The notes under the pieces are model-generated. The model saw nothing but the letters and a program-made list of their open reading frames with translations, was not told the DNA's origin and made no database searches. From positions 248,001-312,000 of the forward strand of contig NW_027478600.1 of NCBI RefSeq assembly GCF_051014685.1: a stretch of DNA of 64,000 nt. Direction: 5' to 3'. This DNA is from Ptiloglossa arizonensis (Eukaryota > Arthropoda > Insecta > Hymenoptera > Colletidae). Made by a program: the position numbers and the translations under genes. Shown in pieces: positions 12,801 to 24,589 of this stretch (its first letter is position 1; every line of letters starts with the position of its first letter).

Positions 12801-15800
12801 AATTTTGCGGATTGGTCAATCCGTTCGCGAGATATGGCAGTTTGGACGTAAGAAACGCTTGAGAAACTCAAAATTTTCGCAGTTCTGATGCTCGAAACGA
12901 ATAACTAGAACGGCCTAGGGCAAAGGTTGGCATACCGTTGTAATCGGGCGAGTTTCTACTTTCAGATGCAAAGAAATTTTGTGGATTGGTCAATCCGTTC
13001 GCGAGATATGGCAGTTTGGACGTAAGAAACGCTTGAGGAACTCAAAATTTTCGCAGTTCTGATGCTCGAATCGAATAACTAGAACGGCCTAGGGGAAAAG
13101 TACTCATACCGTTGAAATCGGGCGAGTTTCTACTTTCAGGTGCAACAGAAATTTTGCGGATTCGTCAATCCGTTCGCGAGATGTGGCAGTTTGGAGGTAA
13201 GAAACGCTTGAGCAACTCAAAATTTTCGCAGTTCTGATGCTCGAAACGAATAACCAGAACGGCCTAGGGGAAATGTTCGCATACCGTTGTAATCGGGCGA
13301 GTTTCTACTTTCAGATGCAACAGAAATTTTGCGGATTGGTCAATCCGTTCGCGAGACATGGCAGTTTGGAGGTAAGAAACGCTTGAGCAACTCAAAATTT
13401 TCGCAGTTCTGATGCTCGAAACGAATAACCAGAACGGCCTAGGGGAAATGTTCGCATACCATTGTAATCGGGCGAGCTTCTACTTTCAGATGCAACAGAA
13501 ATTTTACGGATTGGTCAATCCGTTCGCGAGATATGGCTGTTTGGAGGTAAGAAACGCATGAGAAACTAAAAATTTTCGCAGTTCTGATGCTCGAAACGAA
13601 TAACTAGAATGGCCTAGGGGAAAAGTACACATACCGTTGCAATTGGGCGAGTTTCTACTTTCAGATGCAACAGAAATTTTGCGGATTGGTCTATCAGTTC
13701 GAGAGATATGGCAGGTTGGAGGTAAGAAACGCTTGAGAAACTCAAAATTTTCGCAGTTCTGATGCTCGATACGAATAACTAGAACGGCCTAGGGGAATGG
13801 TTCGCATACCGTTGTAATCGGGCGAGTTTCTACTTTCAGGTGCAACAGAAATTTTGCGGATTGGTCAATCCGTTCGCGAGATATGGCAGTTTGGAGGTAA
13901 GAAACCCTTGAGAAACCCAAAATTTTCGCAGCTCTGATGCTCGAAACGAATAACTAGAATGGCCTAGGGGAAAAGTACACATACCGTTGCAATTGGGGGA
14001 GTTTCTACTTTCAGATGCAACAGAAATTTTGCGGATTGGTCAATCCGTTCGCGAGACATGGCAGTTTGGAGGTGAGAAACGCTTGAGAAACTCAAAATTT
14101 TCGCAGTTCTGATGCTCAAAACGAATAACTAGAACTACCTATGGGAAAAGTATGGATACCATTGTAATCGGGCGAGCTTCTACTTTCAGATGCAACAGAA
14201 ATTTTACAGATTGGTCAATCCGTTCGCGAGATATGGCAGTTTGGAGGTAAGAAACGCATGAGAAACTAAAAATTTTCGCAGTTCTGATGCTCGAAACGAA
14301 TAACTAGAATGGCCTAGGGGAAAAGTACACATACCGTTGCAATTGGGCGAGTTTCTACTTTCAGATGCAACAGAAATTTTGCGGATTGGTCTATCCGTTC
14401 GAGAGATATGGCAGTTTGGAGGTAAGAAAGGCTTGAGAAACTCAAAATTTTCGCAGTTCTGATGCTCGAAACGAATAACTAGAACGGCCTAGGGGAATGG
14501 TTCGCATACCGTTGTAATCGGGCGAGTTTCTACTTTCAGGTGCAACAGAAATTTTGCGGATTGGTCAATCCGTCCGCGAGATATGGCAGTTTGGAGGTAA
14601 GAAACGCTTGAGAAACTCAAAATTTTCGCAGCTCTGATGCTCGAAACGAATAACTAGAATGGCCTAGGGGAAAAGTACACATACCGTTGCAATCGGGCGA
14701 GATTCTACTTTCAGATGCAACAGAAATTTTGTGGATTGTTCAATCCGTTCGCGAGATATGGCAGTTTGGACGTAAGAAACGCTTGAGAAACTCAAAATTT
14801 TCGCAGTTCTGATGCTCGAAACGAATAACTAGAACGGCCTAGGGGAAAAGTACGCATACAGTTGTAATCCGGCGAGTTTCTACTTTCAGATGCAACAGAA
14901 ATTTTGCGGATTGGTCAATCCGTTCGCGCGATATGGCAGTTTGGAGGTGAGAAACGCTTGAGAAACTCAAAATTTTCGCAGCTCTGATGCTCAAAACGAA
15001 TAACTAGAATGGCCTAGGGGAAAAGTACACATACCGTTGCAATTGGGCGAGTTTCTACTTTCAGATGCAACAGAAATTTTGCGGATTGGTCAATCCGTTC
15101 GCGAGATATGGCAGTTTTGAGGTAAGAAACGCTTGAGAAACTCAAAATTTTCGCAGCTCTGATGCTCGAAGCGAATAACTAGAATGGCCTAGGGGAAAAG
15201 TACACATACCGTTGCAATTGGGCGAGTTTCTACTTTCAGATGCAACAGAAATTTTGCGGATTGGTCAATCCGTTCGCGAGATATGGCAGTTTGGACGTAA
15301 GAAACGCTTGAGAAACTCAAAATTTTCGCAGTTCTGATGCTCGAAACGAATAACTAGAACGGCCTAGGGCAAAGGTTGGCATACCGTTGTAATCGGGCGA
15401 GTTTCTACTTTCAGATGCAAAGAAATTTTGTGGATTGGTCAATCCGTTCGCGAGATATGGCAGTTTGGACGTAAGAAACGCTTGAGGAACTCAAAATTTT
15501 CGCAGTTCTGATGCTCGAAACGAATAACTAGAACGGCCTAGGGGAAAAGTACTCATACCGTTGAAATCGGGCGAGTTTCTACTTTCAGGTGCAACAGAAA
15601 TTTTGCGGATTCGTCAATCCGTTCGCGAGATGTGGCAGTTTGGAGGTAAGAAACGCTTGAGCAACTCAAAATTTTCGCAGTTCTGATGCTCGAAACGAAT
15701 AACCAGAACGGCCTAGGGGAAATGTTCGCATACCGTTGTAATCGGGCGAGTTTCTACTTTCAGATGCAACAGAAATTTTGCGGATTGGTCAATCCGTTCG

Positions 15801-17342
15801 CGAGACATGGCAGTTTGGAGGTGAGAAACGCTTGAGAAACTCAAAATTTTCGCAGTTCTGATGCTCGAAACGAATAACTAGAACGACCTATGGGAAAAGT
15901 ATGGATACCATTGTAATCGGGCGAGCTTCTACTTTCAGATGCAACAGAAATTTTACGGATTGGTCAATCCGTTCGCGAGATATGGCAGTTTGGAGGTAAG
16001 AAACGCATGAGAAACTAAAAATTTTCGCAGTTCTGATGCTCGAAACGAATAACTAGAATGGCCTAGGGGAAAAGTACACATACCGTTGCAATTGGGCGAG
16101 TTTCTACTTTCAGATGCAACAGAAATTTTGCGGATTGGTCTATCAGTTCGAGAGATATGGCAGGTTGGAGGTAAGAAACGCTTGAGAAACTCAAAATTTT
16201 CGCAGTTCTGATGCTCGATACGAATAACTAGAACGGCCTAGGGGAATGGTTCGCATACCGTTGTAATCGGGCGAGTTTCTACTTTCAGGTGCAACAGAAA
16301 TTTTGCGGATTGGTCAATCCGTTCGCGAGATATGGCAGTTTGGAGGTAAGAAACGCTTGAGAAACCCAAAATTTTCGCAGCTCTGATGCTCGAAACGAAT
16401 AACTAGAATGGCCTAGGGGAAAAGTACACATACCGTTGCAATCGGGCGAGATTCTACTTTCAGATGCAACAGAAATTTTGTGGATTGTTCAATCCGTTCG
16501 CGAGATATGGCAGTTTGGACGTAAGAAACGCTTGAGAAACTCAAAATTTTCGCAGTTCTGATGCTCGAAACGAATAACTAGAACGGCCTAGGGGAAAAGT
16601 ACGCATACAGTTGTAATCCGGCGAGTTTCTACTTTCAGATGCAACAGAAATTTTGCGGATTGGTCAATCCGTTCGCGCGATATGGCAGTTTGGAGGTGAG
16701 AAACGCTTGAGAAACTCAAAATTTTCGCAGCTCTGATGCTCAAAACGAATAACTAGAATGGCCTAGGGGAAAAGTACACATACCGTTGCAATTGGGCGAG
16801 TTTCTACTTTCAGATGCAACAGAAATTTTGCGGATTGGTCAATCCGTTCGCGAGATATGGCAGTTTTGAGGTAAGAAACGCTTGAGAAACTCAAAATTTT
16901 CGCAGCTCTGATGCTCGAAACGAATAACTAGAATGGCCTAGGGGAAAAGTACACATACCGTTGCAATTGGGCGAGTTTCTACTTTCAGATGCAACAGAAA
17001 TTTTGCGGATTGGTCAATCCGTTCGCGAGATATGGCAGTTTGGACGTAAGAAACGCTTGAGAAACTCAAAATTTTCGCAGTTCTGATGCTCGAAACGAAT
17101 AACTAGAACGGCCTAGGGCAAAGGTTGGCATACCGTTGTAATCGGGCGAGTTTCTACTTTCAGATGCAAAGAAATTTTGTGGATTGGTCAATCCGTTCGC
17201 GAGATATGGCAGTTTGGACGTAAGAAACGCTTGAGGAACTCAAAATTTTCGCAGTTCTGATGCTCGAAACGAATAACTAGAACGGCCTAGGGGAAAAGTA
17301 CTCATACCGTTGAAATCGGGCGAGTTTCTACTTTCAGGTGCA
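1926..17342 (+). repeat. Eight dispersed 174-bp monomers with the same 1-base deletion
   Basis: The usual 'gatgcaacagaaa' is 'gatgcaaagaaa' at about 1951, 3175, 5799, 8423, 11747, 12971, 15420 and 17169. Each is preceded by the linked variant 'ctagggcaaaggttgg' and carries 'ttttgtgg'. The phase mark shifts by one base at each: for example 1926 is followed by 2100. After eight such units the phase is exactly 8 bases behind (ggg at 23,618). The shared deletion and linked substitutions show one ancestral monomer copied by the cassette duplications. Confidence 0.85.
4262..8432 (+). repeat. 2,624-bp (15-monomer) offset duplication
   Basis: About 1.5 kb from 4,262 recurs from 6,886, offset 15 x 175 minus 1. 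Shared rare marks include 'gctctgatgcacgaaac'-type 'gatgcacg', 'gtggcattttgg', 'aactacctatggg' with 'agtatggataccattg', and 'gaaacgcatgagaaac'. The match fades at about 5,808 and 8,432, where 'gattcgtc' faces 'gattggtc'. A weaker third version follows near 8.9-9.4 kb. Confidence 0.75.
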
Positions 17343-18190
17343 ACAGAAATTTTGCGGATTCGTCAATCCGTTCGCGAGATGTGGCAGTTTGGAGGTAAGA
17401 AACGCTTGAGCAACTCAAAATTTTCGCAGTTCTGATGCTCGAAACGAATAACCAGAACGGCCTAGGGGAAATGTTCGCATACCGTTGTAATCGGGCGAGT
17501 TTCTACTTTCAGATGCAACAGAAATTTTGCGGATTGGTCAATCCGTTCGCGAGACATGGCAGTTTGGAGGTGAGAAACGCTTGAGAAACTCAAAATTTTC
17601 GCAGTTCTGATGCTCGAAACGAATAACTAGAACGACCTATGGGAAAAGTATGGATACCATTGTAATCGGGCGAGCTTCTACTTTCAGATGCAACAGAAAT
17701 TTTACGGATTGGTCAATCCGTTCGCGAGATATGGCAGTTTGGATGTAAGAAACGCATGAGAAACTAAAAATTTTCGCAGTTCTGATGCTCGAAACGAATA
17801 ACTAGAATGGCCTAGGGGAAAAGTACACATACCGTTGCAATTGGGCGAGTTTCTACTTTCAGATGCAACAGAAATTTTGCGGATTGGTCTATCAGTTCGA
17901 GAGATATGGCAGGTTGGAGGTAAGAAACGCTTGAGAAACTCAAAATTTTCGCAGTTCTGATGCTCGATACGAATAACTAGAACGGCCTAGGGGAATGGTT
18001 CGCATACCGTTGTAATCGGGCGAGTTTCTACTTTCAGGTGCAACAGAAATTTTGCGGATTGGTCAATCCGTTCGCGAGATATGGCAGTTTGGAGGTAAGA
18101 AACGCTTGAGAAACCCAAAATTTTCGCAGCTCTGATGCTCGAAACGAATAACTAGAATGGCCTAGGGGAAAAGTACACATACCGTTGCAA
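14691..18190 (+). repeat. Ten-monomer (1,749-bp) exact-junction tandem duplication
   Basis: 14,691-16,439 and 16,440-about 18,190 are abutting copies, offset 10 x 175 minus 1. Both start at 'aatcgggcgagattctac' with 'ggattgttcaatcc', then run through the anchor monomer, the 174-bp unit, the 'gattcgtc' unit, the 'gacctatggg' unit and the 'tatcagttcgag' unit in the same order. I noticed only isolated differences ('cgaagcg' near 15,170; 'ggatgtaag' near 17,742). One of the youngest-looking duplications of domain A. Confidence 0.85.
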
Positions 18191-21100
18191 TTGGGCGAGT
18201 TTCTACTTTCAGATGCAACAGAAATTTTGCGGATTGGTCAATCCGTTCGCGAGATATGGCAGTTCGGAGGTAAGAAACGCTTGAGAAACTCAAAATTTTC
18301 GCAGTTCTGATGCTCCAAACGAATAACCAGAACGGCCTAGGGGAAAAGTACGCATACCGTTGTAATCGGGCGAGTTTCTACTTTCAGATGCAACAGAAAT
18401 TTTGCGGATTGGTCAATCCGTTCGCGAGATATGGCAGTTTGGAGGTAAGAAACGCTTGAGAAACTCAAAATTTTCGCAGTTCTGATGATCCAAACGAATA
18501 ACCAGAACGGCCTAGGGGAAAAGTACACTTACCGTTGCAATTGGGCGAGTTTCTACTTTCAGATGCGACAGAAATTTTGCGGATTGGTCTATCCGTTCGA
18601 GAGATATGGCAGTTTGGAGGTAAGAAACGCTTGAGCAACTCAAATTTTTCGCAGTTCTGATTCTCGAAACGAATAACCAGAACGGCCTACGGGAAATGTT
18701 CGCATACCGTTGTAATCGGGCGTGTTTCTACTTTCAGATGCAACAGAAATTTTGCGGATTGGTCAATCCGTTCGCGAGACATGGCAGTTTGGAGGTGAGA
18801 AACGCTTGAGAAACTCAAAATTTTCGCAGTTCTGATGCTCAAAACGAATAACTAGAACTACCTATGGGAAAAGTATGGACACCATTGTAATCGGGCGAGC
18901 TTCTACTTTCAGATGCAACAGAAATTTTACAGATTGGTCAATCCGTTCGCGAGATATGGCAGTTTGGAGGTAAGAAACGCATGAGAAACTAAAAATTTTC
19001 GCAGTTCTGATGCTCGAAACGAATAACTAGAATGGCCTAGGGGAAAAGTACACATACCGTTGCAATTGGGCGAGTTTCTACTTTCAGATGCAACAGAAAT
19101 TTTGCGGATTGGTCTATCCGTTCGAGAGATATGGCAGTTTGGAGGTAAGAAACGCTTGAGAAACTCAAAATTTTCGCAGTTCTGATGCTCGAAACGAATA
19201 ACTAGAACGGCCTAGGGGAATGGTTCGCATACCGTTGTAATCGGGCGAGTATCTACTTTCAGGTGCAACAGAAATTTTGCGGATTGGTCAATCCGTCCGC
19301 GAGATATGGCAGTTTGGAGGTAAGAAACGCTTGAGAAACTCAAAATTTTCGCAGCTCTGATGCTCGAAACGAATAACTAGAATGGCCTAGGGGAAAAGTA
19401 CACATACCGTTACAATTGGGCGAGTTTCTACTTTCATATGCAACAGAAATTTTGCGGATTGGTCTATCCGTTCGAAAGATATGGCAGTTTGGATGTAAGA
19501 AACGCTTGAGCAACTCAAAATTTTCGCAGTTCTGATGCTCGAAACGAATAACCAGAACGGCCTACGGGAAAAGTACACATACCGTTGCAATTGGGCGAGT
19601 TTCTACTTTCAGATGCAACAGAAATTTTGCGGATTGGTCTATCCGTTCGAGAGATATGGCAGTTTGGAGGTAAGAAACGCTTGAGAAACTCAAAATTTTC
19701 GCAGTTCTGATGCTCGAAACGAATAACTAGAACGGCCTAGGGGAATGGTTCGCATACCGTTGTAATCGGGCGGGTTTCTACTTTCAGGTGCAACAGAAAT
19801 TTTGCGGATTGGTCAATCCGTTCGCGAGATATGGCAGTTTGGAGGTAAGAAACGCTTGAGAAACTCAAAATTTTCGCAGTTCTGATGCTCCAAACGAATA
19901 ACCAGAACGGCCTACGGGAAAAGTACACATACCGTTGCAATTGGGCGAGTTTCTACTTTCATATGCAACAGAAATTTTGCGGATTGGTCAATCCGTTCGC
20001 GCGATATGGCAGTTTGGAGGTGAGAAACGCTTGAGAAACTCAAAATTTTCGCAGCTCTGATGCTCAAAACGAATAACTAGAATGGCCTAGGGGAAAAGTA
20101 CACATACCGTTGCAATTGGGCGAGTTTCTACTTTCAGATGCAACAGAAATTTTGCGGATTGGTCAATCCGTTCGCGAGATATGGCAGTTTTGAGGTAAGA
20201 AACGCTTGAGAAACTCAAAATTTTCGCAGCTCTGATGCTCGAAACGAATAACTAGAATGGCCTAGGGGAAAAGTACACATACCGTTGCAATTGGGCGAGT
20301 TTCTACTTTCAGATGCAACAGAAATTTTGCGGATTGGTCAATCCGTTCGCGAGATATGGCAGTTTGGACGTAAGAAACGCTTGAGAAACTCAAAATTTTC
20401 GCAGTTCTGATGCTCGAAACGAATAACCAGAACGGCCTACGGGAAAAGTACACATACCGTTGCAATTGGGCGAGTTTCTACTTTCAGATGCAACAGAAAT
20501 TTTGCGGATTGGTCTACCCGTTCGAGAGATATGGCAGTTTGGAGGTAAGAAACGCTTGAGAAACTCAAAATTTTCGCAGTTCTGATGCTCGAAACGAATA
20601 AATAGAACGGCCTAGGGGAATGGTTCCCATACCGTTGTAATCGGGCGAGTTTCTACTTTCAGGTGCAACAGAAATTTTGCGGATTGGTCAATCCGTTCGC
20701 GAGATATGGCAGTTTGGAGGTAAGAAACGCTTGAGAAACTCAAAATTTTCGCAGCTCTGATGCTCGAAACGAATAACTAGAATGGCCTAGGGGAAAAGTA
20801 CACATACCGTTGCAATTGGGCGAGTTTCTACTTTCATATGCAACAGAAATTTTGCGGATTGGTCTATCCGTTCGAGAGATATGGCAGTTTGGAGGTAAGA
20901 AACGCTTGAGAAACTAAAAATTTTCGCAGTTCTGATGCTCGAAACGAATAACTGGAACGGCCTAGGGGAAAGGTTGGCATACCGTTGTAATCGGACGAGT
21001 TTCTACTTTCAGACGCAACAGAAATTTTGTGGATTGGTCAATCCGTTCGCGAGATATGGCAGTTTGGACGTAAGAAACGCTTGAGAAACTAAAAATTTTC

Positions 21101-23040
21101 GCAGTTCTGATGCTCGAAACGAATAACTAGAACGGCCTAGGGGAAAAATACGCATACTGTTGTAACCGGGCGAGTTTCTACTTTCAGATGCAATAGAAAT
21201 TTTGCGGATTGGTCAATCCGTTCGCGAGATATGGCAGTTTGGAGGTAAGAAACGCTTGAGAAACTCAAAATTTTCGCAGTTCTGATGCTCCAAACGAATA
21301 ACCAGAACGGCCTAGGGGAAAAGTACACATACCGTTGTAATCGGGCGAGTTTCTACTTTCAGATGCAACAGAAATTTTGCGGATTGGTCAATCCGTTCGC
21401 GAGATATGGCAGTTTGGAGGTAAGAAACGCTTGAGAAACTAAAAATTTTCGCAGTTCTGATGCTCGAAACGAATAACTAGAACGGCCTAGGGGAAAAGTA
21501 CGCATACAGTTGTAATCCGGCGAGTTTCTACTTTCAGATGCAACAGAAATTTTGCGGATTGGTCAATCCGTTCGCGCGATATGGCAGTTTGGAGGTGAGA
21601 AACGCTTGAGAAACTCAAAATTTTCGCAGCTCTGATGCTCAAAACGAATAACTAGAATGGCCTAGGGGAAAAGTACACATACCGTTGCAATTGGGCGAGT
21701 TTCTACTTTCAGATGCAACAGAAATTTTGCGGATTGGTCAATCCGTTCGCGAGATATGGCAGTTTTGAGGTAAGAAACGCTTGAGAAACTCAAAATTTTC
21801 GCAGCTCTGATGCTCGAAACGAATAACTAGAATGGCCTAGGGGAAAAGTACACATACCGTTGCAATTGGGCGAGTTTCTACTTTCAGATGCAACAGAAAT
21901 TTTGCGGATTGGTCAATCCGTTCGCGAGATATGGCAGTTTGGACGTAAGAAACGCTTGAGAAACTCAAAATTTTCGCAGTTCTGATGCTCCAAACGAATA
22001 ACCAGAACGGCCTAGGGGAAAAGTACGCATACCGTTGTAATCGGGCGAGTTTCTACTTTCAGATGCAACAGAAATTTTGCGGATTGGTCAATCCGTTCGC
22101 GAGATATGGCAGTTTGGAGGTAAGAAACGCTTGAGAAACTCAAAATTTTCGCAGTTCTGATGCTCCAAACGAATAACCAGAACGGCCTAGGGGAAAAGTA
22201 CACTTACCGTTGCAATTGGGCGAGTTTCTACTTTCAGATGCAACAGAAATTTTGCGGATTGGTCTATCCGTTCGAGAGATATGGCAGTTTGGAGGTAAGA
22301 AACGCTTGAGCAACTCAAATTTTTCGCAGTTCTGATTCTCGAAACGAATAACCAGAACGGCCTACGGGAAAAGTACGCATACCGTTGTAATCGGGCGAGT
22401 TTCTACTTTCAGATGCAACAGAAATTTTGCGGATTGGTCAATCCGTTCGCGAGATATGGCAGTTTGGACGTAAGAAACGCTTGAGAAACTCAAAATTTTC
22501 GCACTTCTGATGCTCGAAACGAATAAATAGAACGGCCTAGGGGAATGGTTCCCATACCGTTGTAATCGGGCGAGTTTCTACTTTCAGGTGCAACAGAAAT
22601 TTTGCGGATTGGTCAATCCGTTCGCGAGATATGGCAGTTTGGAGGTAAGAAACGCTTGAGAAACTCAAAATTTTCGCAGCTCTGATGCTCGAAACGAATA
22701 ACTAGAATGGCCTAGGGGAAAAGTACACATACCGTTGCAATTGGGCGAGTTTCTACTTTCATATGCAACAGAAATTTTGCGGATTGGTCTATCCGTTCGA
22801 GAGATATGGCAGTTTGGAGGTAAGAAACGCTTGAGAAACTCAAAATTTTCGCAGTTCTGATGCTCGAAACGAATAACTAGAACGGCCTAGGGGAATGGTT
22901 CGCATACCGTTGTAATCGGGCGAGTTTCTACTTTCAGGTGCAACAGAAATTTTGCGGATTGGTCAATCCGTTCGCGAGATATGGCAGTTTGGAGGTAAGA
23001 AACGCTTGAGACACTCAAAATTTTCGCAGTTCTGATGCTC
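18191..23040 (+). repeat. Irregular satellite stretch between domains A and B
   Basis: Monomers here are recombined from types seen elsewhere rather than one clear multimer. The series with 'acacttaccgttgc', 'gagcaactcaaattttt' and 'gattctcgaaac' at about 18.5-18.7 kb also occurs at 3.8-4.0 kb and 22.2-22.35 kb. 'Tttcatatgcaac' monomers occur only around 19.4, 19.96, 20.8 and 22.76 kb. One anchor cassette sits at 21,506. No gene or non-satellite sequence is present. Confidence 0.7.
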
Positions 23041-24589
23041 GAAACGAATAACTAGAACGGCCTAGGTGAAAAGTACGCATACTGTTGTAACCGGGCGAGT
23101 TTCTACTCTCAGATGCAACAGAAATTTTGTGGATTGGTCAATCCGTTCGCGAGATATGGCAGTTTGGACGTAAGAAACGCTTGAGAAACTCAAAATTTTC
23201 GCAGTTCTGATGCTCGAAACGAATAACTAGAACGGCCTAGGGGAAAAGTTCGCATACTGTTGTAACCGGGCGAGTTTCTACTTTCAGATGCAACAGAAAT
23301 TTTGCGGATTGGTCAATCCGTTCGCGAGATATGGCAGTTTGGAGGTAAGAAACGCTTGAGAAACTCATAATTTTCGCAGTTCTGATGCTCGAAACGAATA
23401 ACCAGAACGGACTAGGGGAAAAGTACGCATACCGTTGTAATCGGGCGAGTTTCTACTTTCAGATGCAACAGAAATTTTGCGGATTGGTCAATCCGTTCGC
23501 GAGATATGGCAGTTTGGAGGTAAGAAACGCTTGAGAAACTCAAAATTTTCGCAGTTCTGATGCTCGAAACGAATAACCAGAACGGCCTAGGGGAAAAGTA
23601 CGCATACCGTTGTAATCGGGCGAGTTTCTACTTTCAGATGCAACAGAAATTTTGCGGATTGGTCAATCCGTTCGCGAGATATGGCAGTTTGGAGGTAAGA
23701 AACGCTTGAGAAACTCAAAATTTTCGCAGTTCTGATGCTCCAAATGAATAACCAGAACGGCCTAGGGGAAAAGTACACATACCGTTGCAATTGGGCGAGT
23801 TTCTACTTTCAGATGCAACAGAAAGTTTGCGGATTGGTGTATCCGTTCGAGAGATATGGCAGTTTGGAGGTAAGAAACGCTTGAGCAACTCAAGTTTTTC
23901 GCAGTTCTGATGTTCGAAACGAATAACCAGAACGGCCTACGGGAAAAGTACGGATACCGTTGTAATCGGGCGAGTTTCTACTTTCAGATGCAACAGAAAT
24001 TTTGCGGATTGGTCAATCCGTTCGCGAGATATGGCAGTTTGGACGTAAGAAACGCTTGAGAAACTCAAAATTTTCGCAGTTCTGATGCTCGAAACGAATA
24101 ACTAGAACGGCCTAGGGGAAAGGTTGGCATACCGTTGTAATCGGGCGAGATTCTACTTTCAGATGCAACAGAAATTTTGTGGATTGGTCAATCCGTTCGC
24201 GAGATATGGCAGTTTGGACGTAAGAAACGCTTGAGAAACTCAAAATTTTCGCAGTTCTGATGCTCGAAACGAATAACTAGAACGGCCTAGGGGAAAGGTT
24301 GGCATACCATTGTAATCAGGCGAGTTTCTACTTTCAGATGCAACAGAAATTTTGTGGATTGGTCAATCCGTTCGCGAGATATGGCAGTTTGGACGTAACA
24401 AACGCTTGAGAAACTAAAAATTTTCGCAGTTCTGATGCTCGAAACGAATAACTAGAACGGCCTAGGTGAAAAGTACGCATACTGTTGTAACCGGGCGAGT
24501 TTCTACTTTCAGATGCAACAGAAATTTTGCGGATTGGTCAATCCGTTCGCGAGATATGGCAGTTTGGAGGTAAGAAACGGTTGAGAAAC

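Larger units (their letters stand above)
1..23040 (+). repeat. Satellite domain A: mosaic with anchor-monomer cassettes
   Basis: This part is defined by monomer types that are absent or rare later: the anchor type with 'acagttgtaatccgg' plus 'cgcgcgatatgg' and 'gaggtgag', the 'gcagctctgatgctc' types with 'gcaattggg', and the 174-bp type with 'gatgcaaagaaa'. The anchor motif starts at about 1389, 2613, 5237, 6461, 7861, 9260, 10310, 12409, 14858, 16607 and 21506. It is usually followed by the same ordered series of monomer types, so the cassette is shuffled and re-duplicated with spacings of 6 to 28 monomers. From about 18.19 to 23.04 kb the order is less regular, with short runs shared with 3.5-4.1 kb. 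Confidence 0.8.
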
